From the NCBI GenBank assembly GCA_013396635.1, contig WBMW01003254.1, positions 88,443 to 152,442 on the forward strand: 64,000 nt of DNA. The letters run 5' to 3'. This DNA comes from Penelope pileata. Its lineage: Eukaryota; Chordata; Aves; Galliformes; Cracidae. This document shows, one piece after another, positions 13,301 to 24,385 of this stretch. The translations under genes and the position numbers were made by a program. The notes under the pieces were generated by a model. That model did no database searches. It was not told where the DNA came from and saw only the letters and a program-made list of their open reading frames with translations. How positions within the stretch are numbered: position 1 is the first letter of the stretch; the number at the start of each line of letters is the position of its first letter.

Positions 13301-13996
13301 TCTCCTGGACAGTTGCTCTGTGCTTGGGGCATCACCTTTGGAGATGATCTGATAGGAAATCACCCCATGAAAGCTGTTCCCATGGGTGACCAGCCCATCC
13401 TGCCACCCTAGGGACCATGCTGGCACCTCCACGCTCCCATCTTCTCACCATGGAGAAGCCAGGATCTCCAAGAGGGTGGGGAGGGACCCCCAAAATCTGA
13501 GTCCTTGCAGCAGCTGCTCTGCTCCCCAGGGGAGAGCAGGCTAAAGCAGAATCCAAAGACTTCTTTTGATTTCATGTTGAAAGCAAAGATCTTTCAGGCC
13601 ATTGTTCCCCAGCCAAAAGGTTTCCTTGTAGTTATTTGTTTTGCTTCCAATGTCGTGTTTTAGATTTCAGCCTGGGAATTGGTGCTTTTTCTCAGCATTC
13701 ATTGTTCCACTGGGGAAAAATAAACTCAGTGTGGCTCAGATGGGGCAGAGATTCCTCCTCCCGGTGAGGGATGGGATGTGCAGATCCCAGCAGAGCGGGC
13801 GCTGAGCTCACAGATGCCGAGAGCTGAGCCCTCAGCCCTGGGATGGTGCCTTCAGGGTGCACCCTGGGCTGCTTGTCCCCAGGTGTGCGGTGGCAGGGAG
13901 GCCACTGTCCCCTCTCTGCTTGCATGGGATGTGCAGGAGGGTGAGCCTCATGCTTCCCATAACGGGCTGTGCTCTGCTCATCTCTGCCAGGTGCCG

Positions 13997-14365
13997 ATGT
14001 GCCGGGGAGCAGCGGTGGGGCGAGCTGTAGATCCCATGTAAGTGTGCTGGTGCCGGTGGGTCGGTTGTGGGGGCAGGGGATGATCTCAGGTCCCTCTTGC
14101 AGCAGCTGGTGATGGAGGATGGGGGAGCTCAGTGCTTAACCTCAGTGCAGGGCAGGGCTGGGACCCTGGCATGCACAGTTCCACCCTGCAACCCGGTGGG
14201 TTTGGACAAGAGTTGAGACCCTCCCAATCTGGGATTGGGGCTCACAAGGAGCCCGGGGAGGGGTCCTGAGGAGACAGCACAAGCACAACTGTGCCCTCCC
14301 TGAACGAGCCAAGGGGCGAGAACATCCCCCAAACTGGGGACGAGGATGCTGGACCCTGTGCCCAG
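13997..14365 (+). CDS. JSRP1: Candidate 5' coding exons of JSRP1
   Basis: The first candidate exon has a good acceptor (CTCATCTCTGCCAG before 13991), an ATG at 13997 and a strong donor (CCAT|GTAAGTG at 14038). The second (14278-14365) ends in a strong donor (CCCAG|GTAAGG) but has a weak acceptor (GAGGAGACAG). Joined, they keep one open frame into the exon at 15117. The predicted residues do not resemble the mammalian JSRP1 N-terminus, so the true start could be elsewhere. Confidence 0.4.
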
Positions 14366-16835
14366 GTAAGGCTGTGGTGTGTGGCCCACAGGTTGGTTCA
14401 TGCTCATAGCTTAGCACAAAGCACTCCCCATCTCCCCCGGGGACAGTGGCGGTGCTGGGCAGGGGTCCATACGCTGCCCTGCTGCCTGTGCTCAGGCCAC
14501 ACTCAGGTGCAGACCCAGGAGAGGTTTCCAGGTCAGGGAGCAGAGGGGTCCCTCCCACAGGGCTCAGTCTCTTGGGGTTCACCCGGGGGGCCGCAGCCCA
14601 GCTCACTCAGCTGTCGCTGTCACTGAGCCACGCCGGCGGGCAGCTCTTGCTCATGGCACGAATCCAGCGCTGCTGACGCAGGGCTGCAGGCAGCCGGGCA
14701 GCCGGACCTGCCCCATGCTACGTGCCCTCGGTGGGGCCCGTCCCGGCTGCTCCCACCAGCGGAGCCCAAGGGCTGGGTTTGCTCAAGCGCAGCCCAACGC
14801 GGGGCCGCACCCCAGCGCCCGCTCTGCAGCAGGGAGCCAGCTAGTGGCTGAACCAATCTTAGCAGATAAAAAATCCCAACGTGCTCACCGATGCAAACAC
14901 AGGCACTGGGAGCAGACGCTGGAGGAGCTGGAGAAGAGTCAACCTGCCAGCCCTATTAGCCACCATTGACCCCAAATCTGTGAAGCCTCAGGGGACACGG
15001 CTCCATCCACCGACCCCGGCATCCCCTGGCTCTGGGAGGGGGCACACAGCCCTCATCCCACCCGGCCATGCTGCACAGCGATGTGCTCACACCCACGCTC
15101 GCTCCACTCTGTGCAGGGCCTAGAGGAGGTGGGGGCCCGTCCGGGTGTCCCTGAGCAGGATCCAGACGTCCCCGAGCTGAGCATGCCCGAGCCAGCACCG
15201 CACGGCGTGGAGAAGAAGCGTGCAGAGAAGGCAGGAGCGAAAGGCAGCAGCACGGTGCCTGCAGGTAGGAAAACTCTCATCTGCCTCAAATGTCCCATGT
15301 CCCCAGGCAGCCCAGGGGCACTGCCTGGCTGTGGAGTGTGGATGGAACGGGGCTCCTTCTCCCCGTCCTGCTGGGATCCGCACTGGGGGGAAAGCAGTGG
15401 AGCCCGGAGCAGGTGCTGGGGTCATCCCTGCTTAAGCCCGGGATGCTGCAAAGCCGTCACACCCCAAACATCTCCAGCTGAGCCTCCACACCCCTCTTTT
15501 CTCCTCTTTCTGCAATACAACTCCCAGTGCTCAGTGCAGGGGGTCAGGGGCCACCTCCCCGTGCCCTGGTGACGCTGTGTCCCTCCCAGTCCCCAGGGGC
15601 CTCCCCGTGAAGGCGAAGGTGGAGCCCCACGGCCCGGACCCTGAGGAGGAGCCGCTCATCTGGGAAGGGCTCACCCTCAACAAGTGCATCCTGGTGGCCT
15701 CCATCGTCGCCCTGCTCAGCGTCAGCTTCCAGGTGCTCCAAGGTGAGCTCCAAGGTCCCCACGGTGCCAACATGGCCGAACCCCACCACCTGAGTCACCT
15801 CCATCTGTCCCCTCCTCTCTTCCAGCCCCGCCGTGCCCCAGGGACGGTGTCAGCAGCGTCAGGCAGGAGCCCCCAGCACCTCCCATCCACGGTGGGTTCA
15901 GGGCTGGGATGTGCTCCTTGTAGGGGCTGCCAGGGGTCCCACACATCACTCATTGCTCTTCATCCCCAGAGGTCCCCGTCACCAAGGAGGAGGTCCCTGT
16001 CACCAAGGAGAAGGTCCCGGAGGTGGTGGCTCCCCCGCCCATCCAGTCCATCATGCCAGAGGAGGACGATGATGACGATGACGGTGACAATGATGATGAT
16101 GAAGCCGACAGCAACTTGGTATGGGGGCGAGGGGGGGAAGGGCATCCTCAGGGCACCTCTGGCCTGGAGGAGCTCATGGTTCCCCTCGGGAGGGACAGGC
16201 TGTGTGACACTGCTGTCCCCTAGGCCGAGCCCTGGATCTTCAAGAAGTGGTTTGGCCGCTCGGAGCCAAAGGATAAGGAGGAAGAGCCCGCAGATGAGGA
16301 AGAACCCACAGAGGAACCTGAGGAGCCACCAGCCAAGGTGGAGGTGAGGAAGGGCCAGGAGAAGCCTCGAGGCCCAGAGAAGGAGGAGAAGCCTCAAGCC
16401 CTGGAGAAGAAGGAGGAGAAGCCCCGAGGCCCAGAGAAGGAGAAGCCCCAAGGCCCAGAGAAGGAGGAGAAGCTCCGAGGCCTGGAGAAGAAGGAGGAGA
16501 GACCCCGAGGCCCAGAGAAGAAGGAGGAGAGGCCCAAGGACGGCCGTGCAGCCCCAGCGGAGAGGGGCAGCCGTCGGGAGCCACGTTCCAAGGACAGAGC
16601 CCCCCGGGTGCCCAAGGAGGCCGAGCAGCAGCCCCGCAGGAAGCGGGGCCGTGAGGGGAAGGAGGGCCGGCGGGAGCGGGACGAGCCCCGCAGGGATGGC
16701 AGCAAGGGCCGGGCCAGGAGGGCCGAGCACCAGGAGAGCGGCCGGCGGGACTGGGGGCTGCCGCGGGAGGGGGCAAGGGGCAGGAGGCCCTGGGAGCAGG
16801 CAGGGAGAACACGGGAGGGCCGGCGGCGTGACTGA
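13997..16835 (+). CDS. JSRP1: JSRP1 (JP-45), junctional sarcoplasmic reticulum protein 1
   Basis: This is a single-pass membrane protein of skeletal-muscle triads. The family binds the voltage sensor Cav1.1 through its cytoplasmic N-terminus and calsequestrin through its lumenal C-terminus. Proposed coding exons are 13997-14037, 14278-14365, 15117-15264, 15590-15742, 15826-15891, 15970-16118 and 16224-16835. All join in phase and give about 418 residues, against about 330 in human. The best match to the family is LTLNKCILVASIVALLSVSF, the membrane segment, at about residues 121-140 of this model. It is followed by an acidic run (PEEDDDDDDGDNDDDEAD, about 195-211) and a long Lys/Arg/Glu-rich tail with about 10-residue repeats containing GPEKKEE. 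The position next to AMH, tail to tail, matches mammals. The last four exons are secure; the first two rest on splice-site and phase logic only. Confidence 0.87.
16340..16545 (+). repeat. JSRP1: Coding minisatellite in the JSRP1 tail
   Basis: Units of about 30 bases, purine-rich and built around GGCCCAGAGAAGGAGGAGAAG, repeat roughly six times in frame. They encode variants of a basic/acidic decapeptide (for example GPEKKEERPR). The array keeps the reading frame and its units differ, as expected for a low-complexity coiled or charged tail that changes length by slippage. Confidence 0.8.
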
Positions 16836-17257
16836 GGCCGGGCCCAGAGGGGCATGGGGCGCTGGGCCCACCCTGCAAACCCACGGACACCGTCTGTCTG
16901 CTGGGCCCCTCCGCCACTGCCCTTCACCCCCGTGCCCAGTGAGAGCCAGTGGCTGGCGGCGACGTGGGGACATCAAGTCCTGCTGTGCCCACAGGGACAT
17001 TGGTCATCCAGCCCAACATGAGCCTCCATGGGGACTTTGGGCACCCCAAGATTGGCTGCAAAAAGGGACGTTGGGCTCCCCATGCATGAAGGCAGCAGGG
17101 AAAGGCACTGCTCTCCCCCCAGGCTCCGTGCCACCCCCATCCCCGGCCGCCATCATCCCGCTTGCACCCGCGCTGTGACGGTGGCACCCGCAGAGCAAGG
17201 ACGGCACAGCGAACAGAGGGCGTCTGCAGAGCGTTGGGTTTGAATTCAGTCAATGGC

Positions 17258-17263
17258 TTTATT
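17258..17263 (-). terminator. AMH: Possible AMH poly(A) signal
   Basis: TTTATT on the plus strand reads AATAAA on the minus strand, about 960 bases after the AMH stop. I saw no canonical hexamer closer to the stop. If used, the AMH 3' UTR would overlap the JSRP1 3' end. It may equally be unused. Confidence 0.3.
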
Positions 17264-17537
17264 GGAAGGAAATCACAGAGAGAAGTGTGTTCTGGGTGGA
17301 AGAAGCCGAGCTGTCCTCAGAGGGACATCAGAGCACGGACGTGAGGCCCCGCTACCGCTGGAGGCTGAAGCTTGCTCGGAGCAAACCCCACTGCGGCCGC
17401 CCCGGGACCGCCCCGCAGCCGCTTTTAGGAACAAAGCACAGACGTGCACTGCCAGGCAGCGCTGCAGCACCCACAGGAGACGTTCACAGCCCCAGAGCGC
17501 AGCGGGATGGAGTATTTGCTGAGCCAATAGTGGTTGA

Positions 17538-17543
17538 AATAAA
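17538..17543 (+). terminator. JSRP1: Possible JSRP1 poly(A) signal
   Basis: AATAAA on the plus strand, about 700 bases after the JSRP1 stop, with a T-rich stretch just downstream. It is the first canonical hexamer I see after the stop. Confidence 0.45.
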
Positions 17544-17586
17544 CTTATTTTCATTTTTAAGGAGGTGTTCAATTGAATGTTTTAAA

Positions 17587-17603
17587 ATATATATATATAT
17601 ATA
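17587..17603. repeat. (AT)n microsatellite
   Basis: A perfect AT dinucleotide run of 17 bases between the JSRP1 and AMH 3' ends. Confidence 0.9.
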
Positions 17604-18219
17604 CACCATGGCCCTGGGTACGTTTGTGTGTTTTCAAAAGAGAGAGGAAAGCAGCCCAGAGCACACAGGGAGCAGCTGGGGGGGGCTGTGCTCCTGTCCC
17701 AGCCCCCAGGGGCTCACCCGGTCCCTGTCGGTGGGCGCAGGGACCCTGCAGAGCTGTTTGGGCTCCGATTGGAGGTGACCATGGGCAGCTGGGCTCCGTG
17801 CACTGACACTGTTAATGCCACTAACGGCATTACGTGTAATGGGATCACCCCCTCCCATGCGGTGTCACCCAGTGGAGACCCCCATGCTGCGGCCACCCAT
17901 GGGGAATGGGTCCCCAGGGAAAGGCAGAGCCAAACCAGGGGGGTTTTGCTGCATGTTTTGCCCCTGAGGGCTCAGTGATGGGGCAGAACCAGGGATGCTG
18001 CAGGGAGAATGCAGTGGAGAAATAATTGTGGTCCCAACTGGACCGGCCCTGCCCCGCGCCTCCATCTTGTGAAGGCAGTGGGGAAGCACCGACCACCCTC
18101 CAGAAGCCAGCACAGCGGAAACCCAGAACCAGAGCAACGCTAGAAGGCAAACCACGAGCAACAGACACACAGAGGAGCACCCACGTCCCGGCGAGGAGCC
18201 ACGCAGCGCAGCGGGAGCT

Positions 18220-21200
18220 CTACCGACAGCCGCACTCCTCTGCCACCATATTGGGGAACTTGCGCACCTCCAGCCCCTCGGCAGAGACGCTGATGATCAG
18301 CTGGTCCGAGTAGCGGACGGGCACGCAGCACGGAGCGCGCCGCAGCGGCGAGCCCCGCTCCTGCATGCCCAGCAGCAGCACGGTGTGCGAGTGGTAGCCG
18401 GGCACGCGGGTGGAGAGGGGCAGCTTGCAGGGCCCCTCGCAGTTGTTGGCCGCGTAGACGGTGGGCATGACGATGAAGTTGCGGTCGCGCAGGTCAATGG
18501 TCAGCTCCTGCAGCCGGCAGTGAGCCTGGTGCCGGGCGCTGCGGTTTTGCCGCAGGACTTTCCTCCGCTCCTGCCACCGCGCCCGCACCGTCTGCAGAGC
18601 CTTCAGCAGCAGCAGCGCGTGCAGCTTCCCGGAGCCGGGCGGCCGCTCGCCTGCATCCCCCACACCCGGCCCCGGGGGGTGGTAGCAGAAGCTGAGGAGG
18701 TGCTGCAGGAGCGCAGTGTTGGCTTGGAACTCCGGGATGTCCCTCAGCTCCTGGATCACCGCCTGCAGTTTGCCCATCAGCAGCTGCAGCACGGTCCCCT
18801 CCGGCTGCCAGTCCCCAAAATGCTGCTCCAGCCCCGCGTCGCCCTCCTGGGGGAACAGCAGCACCGAGGGCTCCTCCGACTGCACCAAGCGCTCCAGGGC
18901 CGCCGTTTCGGAGAGGTTGAGCAGCTGGTGCGGGAGCGTCTCCATCAGCTGGAAATCCAGCCAGTGGTGTGTGCTGGGAGGGGTGGGTGCCACGCTGGAG
19001 GGGCTCAGCACCCGGCGGATGAAGAGTGTCAGCACGCCCAGGAACTGCCCGCTGCCCCCGGGCGCTGGTGATGAGGTGTTGGCCAGGCTGGGGACAGTGG
19101 GGGGCGGCAGCTCCACAGTGCTGGGATGGGGTGGGCTGTGGGGAGAACACAGCAGGGTCATGGTGGTGCTCTCTGGGGGTGATGGATGGGGACATGGCAC
19201 CCCCAAACCGCCCTGGTGTGACCAAGAGTGGGACAGAGGGGACCCCATTCCCCTTTTTTCCATGGCTGTGAGGAAAGGCACGGACCTGAGCTGCGGGTAG
19301 GGAGCCACGTCCAGCACCCTGCTGGCAGAGAGGTAGGAGGAAGGGACCGGAGCTTGGTCCTCCAGCCGTGGCCTTGCCAGCAGGAGCAGCACCGGGGTCA
19401 TCCTGGTGAAGCATTTGTCATCCGAGCCAAAGAGGAGCTGCTGCATCTCCGTGGGGGGCAGAGGGGCACCTGGGGGGGGACAGCGTGCTGGGGACGGTGC
19501 TGCAGGCCCCCCCCGGCCCCTCCTCACTTCCAGGTCCCAGTGCCCACTCAGGGCTCGGGGGCCATCAGCATCACTGTCCCCTGCTGCCAGGGGCTTCCCA
19601 CATGCCCCCAACCCCTACCTCCATCCCCGCGGTGTCTGATCTCCAGGGACGCCTGGAAGCTCAGCTCCTCGCTGCTGCGCGTCACGGCTGCCACCGAGGC
19701 TCCGAGGACCAGGTACTGCGTGTCCCTGGTGAGGCAGAGGCTCTGCGGGGAGGCAAAAGGCACCGGAGCTTCTGAGAGCCTGGGGAGGCATCACGGGGAC
19801 AGCAAATGGTCCCCCACTGTGGGCCCTGCTTCCTGAGCACCCGGGGACTGACCCAGCCCAAGGTGTGGAGTAATGTGGCCCTGGAACTGGTCAGGATGGA
19901 GAGCACTGGGAGGAGAGGGAGCTGCGCATGGGGCGGCTGTGCACTCCCAGTATGGGCTGTGCACCCCCAGTATGGGCCATGTGCCCCCAGCGTGGGCTCT
20001 GCGCCCTCCGGTGCGGTCCCTCTGCCCCTGCCCGCAGCTCGGGGACGGGGTAACAGCACCATCTTCAGGCACGGCTCGGCCCCGCCAGACCCGGCGTGGG
20101 GGAGAGATGCTGGGAGGGGATGGGAAAGTGTTGGGATGGGGGGGGAAAGAGAATGGGAGGGGATGGGGAAGAGGATGGGAGGGGAGGGGATGGGATGGGA
20201 AGTCTCTAGAATGAGATGGGGAAGGCACTAGGATGGGATGGGATGGGAAAATTCCTGGATGGAGAAGATGCTGGAAAGTGATAGGATGGGAAAAGTGTTG
20301 GAAGGGGATGAGGAAGGTTCTGGAAGAGGATGGGATGGGAAAAGCACTGGAAGGAGATGGGGAAGGTGCTGGGAGGGGATGGGAGAGGATGGAGAAGGTT
20401 CTGGAAGATGATGGGGTGTGATAAGTGCTGGAAGGGGGGGGGAAAGAGGATGAGAGGGGGGGGGGAAGTGGATGGGAGAGGATGGGACGAGGAAGGTGCT
20501 GAAAAGGATGAGGAAGGTACTGGAAGGGGATGGGGATGGAAGTGGAGGGGATTGGGAAGGTTCTGGGCCAGCAGAGCTGAAGGCCCCACCTTCCCCGCTG
20601 GCCCCAGGACCCCGCAGGGCTGCCCACCTGCTCCTGCTCCAGCCCCGTGCCCGCAGCCAGCAGCTCCTCGCGGCCCCCAGCACCTCGTCCCGCTCTGCTG
20701 CCGGGGTGGAAGAGCAGAAGGGCGAAGCGCAGCTCTCCCAGCGACCGCCCCAGCTCTGCCTGGAACGCCAGCTTAAACCACAGCCTGGCCCGTGCCTCCC
20801 ACTTCACTGCAAGGGAGAACGCACAGTGGTGAAGCACATGGAGAGAACACGGTGAGGAACACGGGGCTCCTGCCCAGCGCTCAGAGCACTGGGAGCACAC
20901 GGAAGGATGCTGCAAATCGCACGTGCTTGAGGTGATGGGGAGCAGCCAAGTCCCTCTGCCGGGGACCAAGGATCACTGGGCTCTGTCCCCTCGTCTCTTT
21001 TCCCAGTTGGACAGCGTTGGTACTGGGTCCAAAGCCCAACAATTAAGGCAGAAAGTGAGAAATGCTCCTGTTCCAAAACCAAAAGGAGCAGTACAGAACC
21101 ACGACGCTGTGTCGCAGGTAAGGACACAGCCCAACAGCTCCCATCACTGTGAAAGCTTCAGCTCCTCACACAGACACAGAAAGATGCTCTGTTGCACTGC

Positions 21201-21875
21201 TTAACTTTAAAGCAAACCCAACCCTGCAAATTTAATACTTCTCCAGCTTGGGCCCAGCAATAGCACTGCCTTCCCAGCACCGTGCCCCCAGCTCGTACCT
21301 TCCTCCAGGCGCAGGACGAGGAAGCGGTCGGGCCCCGGCCCCGCCAGGTGCTCCTGGAGGTGCTGCAGGGGCCGCAGCACCGCGCTCGCATCCCCCGCAG
21401 GGCACAGCCCGAAGGTCTCCAGGCTGCTCCGGTCCCAGGCGTTGCGCAGCAGCTTGACGAAGCCGCTTTCGTAGCGGGTGAGCACCCCCACGACCTCCAG
21501 GTGTCTCGGGGGAACCCCGTCCTGCTCCACCTTCACGCGGCACACGGGGCCCTCCAGCCCCCCCAGGGGCCAGGGGTGAAGGCTGGAGCCCGGCCAGCTG
21601 CCCCCAGCCATGGGCATCGCCTGCAGGCAGCTCACCCCCAGGGCTCTCTTGGAAAGGAGGCGAGCAGCAACAGGCACCTTAGCTCCTGCCACCAAGCTGG
21701 GTTGCGTGCTGCTTGCATTTTCTCTCTTTCTCTCTTCTTCAAGTCTCAGCTCCTCCGAGAGGCTCAGCCCGAGCACATCGGCCTGGGGGAGCCTTTCCGC
21801 AGGGCTCCCTGTTCTCGGCAGAGCTGCACAGGGGAGCACCAGGAACAGCAAAAGCACCCCGAGGGCCGGCTTCAT
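18220..21875 (-). CDS. AMH: AMH, anti-Muellerian hormone (TGF-beta family)
   Basis: This secreted hormone causes regression of Muellerian ducts through AMHR2. Coding exons, 5' to 3' on the minus strand, are 21299-21875, 20628-20806, 19619-19742, 19286-19469 and 18220-19135. The five exons join in phase and give about 659 residues, against 560 in human. The start at 21875 opens a signal peptide (MKPALGVLLLFLVLPCAALP); an in-frame alternative start 15 codons upstream would put charged residues before it. Sequons include RENASS, ANTSS and LNLSE. RQNR at about 550-553, followed by Ser, fits the R-X-X-R processing site and leaves a 106-residue mature domain. That domain has the seven expected cysteines: HCRL, NNCEGPC, APCC and the terminal ECGCR. 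SF3A2 lies upstream in the same orientation, as in mammals. Confidence 0.97.
20101..20566. repeat. AMH: Purine-rich minisatellite in AMH intron 2
   Basis: About 465 bases are almost pure A/G on the plus strand. Degenerate units of about 20-25 bases mix GGAAGGTGCTGG and GGGGATGGGA. The array fills about half of the intron between the exons at 20628 and 19742. On the AMH transcript it is a long C/U-rich tract. Confidence 0.9.
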
Positions 21876-21948
21876 CTTCCCGCTGCGCCCCAAGCAGTGG
21901 CGTGAGCTGCCCGAACGCATCTCCCCGCACGGGAGGACTGCATCTCCC

Positions 21949-22047
21949 TTTTAAAACCCGGTGGCCTTGAGTTGCCAACACACAACACACCTCCCCTGCA
22001 GAACCCAGCCGCTGTCCCGCTGAAAAGGAGGGAGGGAGGTTTCAAAG
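21949..22047 (-). promoter_or_regulatory. AMH: Predicted AMH core promoter
   Basis: Reading the minus strand towards the ATG at 21875, I see a SOX-type site CTTTGAA (22041-22047), then a perfect nuclear-receptor half site TCAAGGCCA (21962-21970) fitting the SF-1/NR5A1 consensus YCAAGGYCR, then a TATA-like TTTTAAAA (21949-21956). SF-1 and SOX9 sites near a TATA-like box are established features of AMH promoters. Their order and closeness here fit, but use is inferred. Confidence 0.6.
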
Positions 22048-22134
22048 AACCTTTTCTGTTCTATTTTTGGGTCTGCATCCAGTATTGGAAACTTTAAAAA
22101 AAAAAAAAAAGAAAAAAAAAAATTAAAGCTGTTT

Positions 22135-24384
22135 CCCTTACTTGTAGGGATGCACGTCCTTGACTTTAGATGTTTCTTAAAGGAGGGTGGAAGTCTAGAC
22201 TTGGGGCTGCATGGGGACTGGCACAAACTATCCCCACCGGCAGTGAAACACCAGGAGGAGAGGATTAGCAGACTGGGAGGAGGGGGATGCAGACTGATAA
22301 TGGGCAGAAACGAAGTAAATGCACGGGCAGCCCCCGCTGCTGGGCAGCCTCCCCCTCGCTGGCAGCGGCCGTGCAGGGGCACAGCTGAGCTCGGGGCTGC
22401 TCCACATCCCAAAGCTACAGAACATGTGAAGGAGAATGATTCTATGATGCATGATTGTCACGGCTTGCAGCAGGAATTTAACACTTCAGACTGCTCCAAG
22501 ATCAGCTCTGGGAAAGCCTCCCCACTCTGCAGTATGGTGATTTCTCTGTTAGACACCCGTGCTCGCTTGGCATCACCCTGCCACCTCCCTAAAACCCTCC
22601 AAATAAAATCCTCTCGCCCTGCCCAAGGCCATCTCCTGGTTTTGGCACATGGCAGCATACCCAGCGTGAAACGTTCCCAGCACACGGTCAGACCCTGCTC
22701 TGCGTTTCTGGGACTTCTGCAGCTTGGAGCTCGGGGTACAGCCCCAGCCCTGAGCCAGACAGGGACAAAGAGCAACGAAGGCTCAGGAGCACAGACCTCT
22801 TCTGCAGGAGCTGCACCAAAGGCCCCGAGCCTGGCAAAGAGGAGCCTCACACGATTGTTTCAGGCACTGTGCCAGCTCAGATTGAGGAAAAAGTGCTCCT
22901 TTTTCTCAAAAAAACACCGAGGGGTGAGAATCCTGCAAAGGACAGAGAGGAAGAACCTCAGAATGTTTTCTGGTTGTTCTTTTTTTTTAATCTGGACCAA
23001 GTGATTGTTTGAAGGAAACATTTAGTATAAATAAAACCACAGTAAAAGCTTGCCAAAGCTCATTGCCAGTGGGAGGACAGACACAAAAATCTATGTAACG
23101 ACAGCAGGTGCTTCACGGCGATACAGACAACATTTAATACAATCATACACTCAGATATAACATCACTGCAGCATCAGTAGTTTGAGTGAACATTGCCAGG
23201 AACCCTCTGCCACTTCCAGAGAGCACCAGCACTGTTGTGAGCCCACCCTTGGCACAAACAGCCCCGGGAGCAGCGGGCAGGAGCGAGGCAGCTGCGCAGC
23301 GGGGACGATTGCCTTTTCTCCGTTGTCGATGGAACCGTGCCTAGCGCATCTCAAGGACTCTCCAGAAGCAGCCCAAACTGATTTCCTTAACAGAGATATT
23401 TCTCTGCTCCTGCCTGACAACACCTGAGCTACTGAACGGTGCCAGGAGGAAAAATGAGGATTCTGAGCACAGCGTGAGCGATGCTCTTCTGACTGTAAAT
23501 GTGATTTACCAGGAAGACAGAGAACTGCACATAAAAAATTCTGCTTGCCCTCCATTCTGCCGTTCAGTAATCACATGGGCGGGCAACGCACTGACAAAAT
23601 CCTTCAAGTGTGCCTATGACAAGTCCCCCAATCACCAAAAGAACTGCTGGATAAAGGACTTCAGTTGAATAGCAACTGATTAATGGGCTGGTAATTTGTG
23701 GGACACACATCAAGCAGATTATGATGGGGAAACGTGTTAAGCCAGCACAGCTGATGCAACTGCTTCAGTCAGAAGTAGCTGGCTGAAGGCAAGGTGAGGG
23801 GCCCAGGGGTTTCTAGTCCTTGGTGTCCTCTTTGGAAAACTTTGAGGCTGGAAATGTTTTACACATTTAAGGGTTAAAGAAAAGGAACACGCAGCAACAT
23901 TTGAACCACTACACGGGAAGACAGAGAGAAAGCACAATTGGAAAGTTTTTTTTAATGGATCTACAGGATTTAGTCAAAATCACAGGCATACAAAACAGGA
24001 ATATTTATCTGAATCAGTTGTCACCTGCATATAAAAAGACACAAGGCAGAGGAGTCCGGTGGGATGGAGGGGCTTCAGTTGGAGGGAGGCGGAGGGGGGA
24101 TGGTGCCCGGCCCCTCGGTGGGGAGAGGCGGTCTCATCATGGGGGGCAGAGGAGCAGGGGGAGGGACACCGGGTGCTGGTGGCAACTGAGGTGGCACTGG
24201 AGGAGGTGGCACTGGTCCAGAGGGAGGCATAGGAGGCAGGGTCATGCCTCCCGGAGGAGGTGGCGGCATGGAGTCCGGCAGCGGCGGGCGGGGGGGCAGC
24301 CCGTTCATCAGCGGGGGCGGAGGGGGACGCTTCACAGTCGGGGGGCCCGGAGGGAGGGTCGGGGGGGCTGGGGGCTTCTCCATT
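22135..24384. repeat. Copy A of an unmerged overlap (equals 24386-26635)
   Basis: This 2,250-base block repeats at a constant offset of 2,251 bases with only a few substitutions and no net indel, and it ends exactly at the n at 24385. It holds the AMH upstream region and the end of SF3A2. Near-identity and a single-n boundary point to two contig ends from the same locus, possibly two haplotypes, rather than a real tandem duplication. Confidence 0.9.
24075..24384 (-). other. SF3A2: Redundant partial copy of SF3A2 last exon (copy A)
   Basis: This repeats the coding part of SF3A2 exon 8 from the Met-Glu-Lys-Pro-Pro segment to the stop, cut off at the n at 24385. One residue differs from the other copies (Thr for Asn after PPAPP) within about 40 bases of the contig end, where read quality is often low. 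It should not be annotated as a separate gene. Confidence 0.85.
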
Positions 24385-24385
24385 N
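24385..24385. other. Single-n contig join
   Basis: A lone n lies exactly at the end of copy A and the start of copy B. Some scaffolders write one n where the estimated gap is negative, meaning an overlap that could not be merged. Confidence 0.85.

Noticed and set aside
15960..17000. 346-codon open frame on the minus strand, rich in Leu and Pro
   Set aside because: It runs antisense to the JSRP1 coding repeats. Purine-rich Glu/Lys codons read backwards give long stop-free Leu/Pro frames.
18385..19071. 228-codon open frame on the plus strand
   Set aside because: Antisense shadow of the AMH last exon.
23163..23555. 130-codon minus-strand frame seen again at the same place in copy B
   Set aside because: Its repetition only reflects the duplicated contig. 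It has no family resemblance and lies in the SF3A2-AMH spacer.
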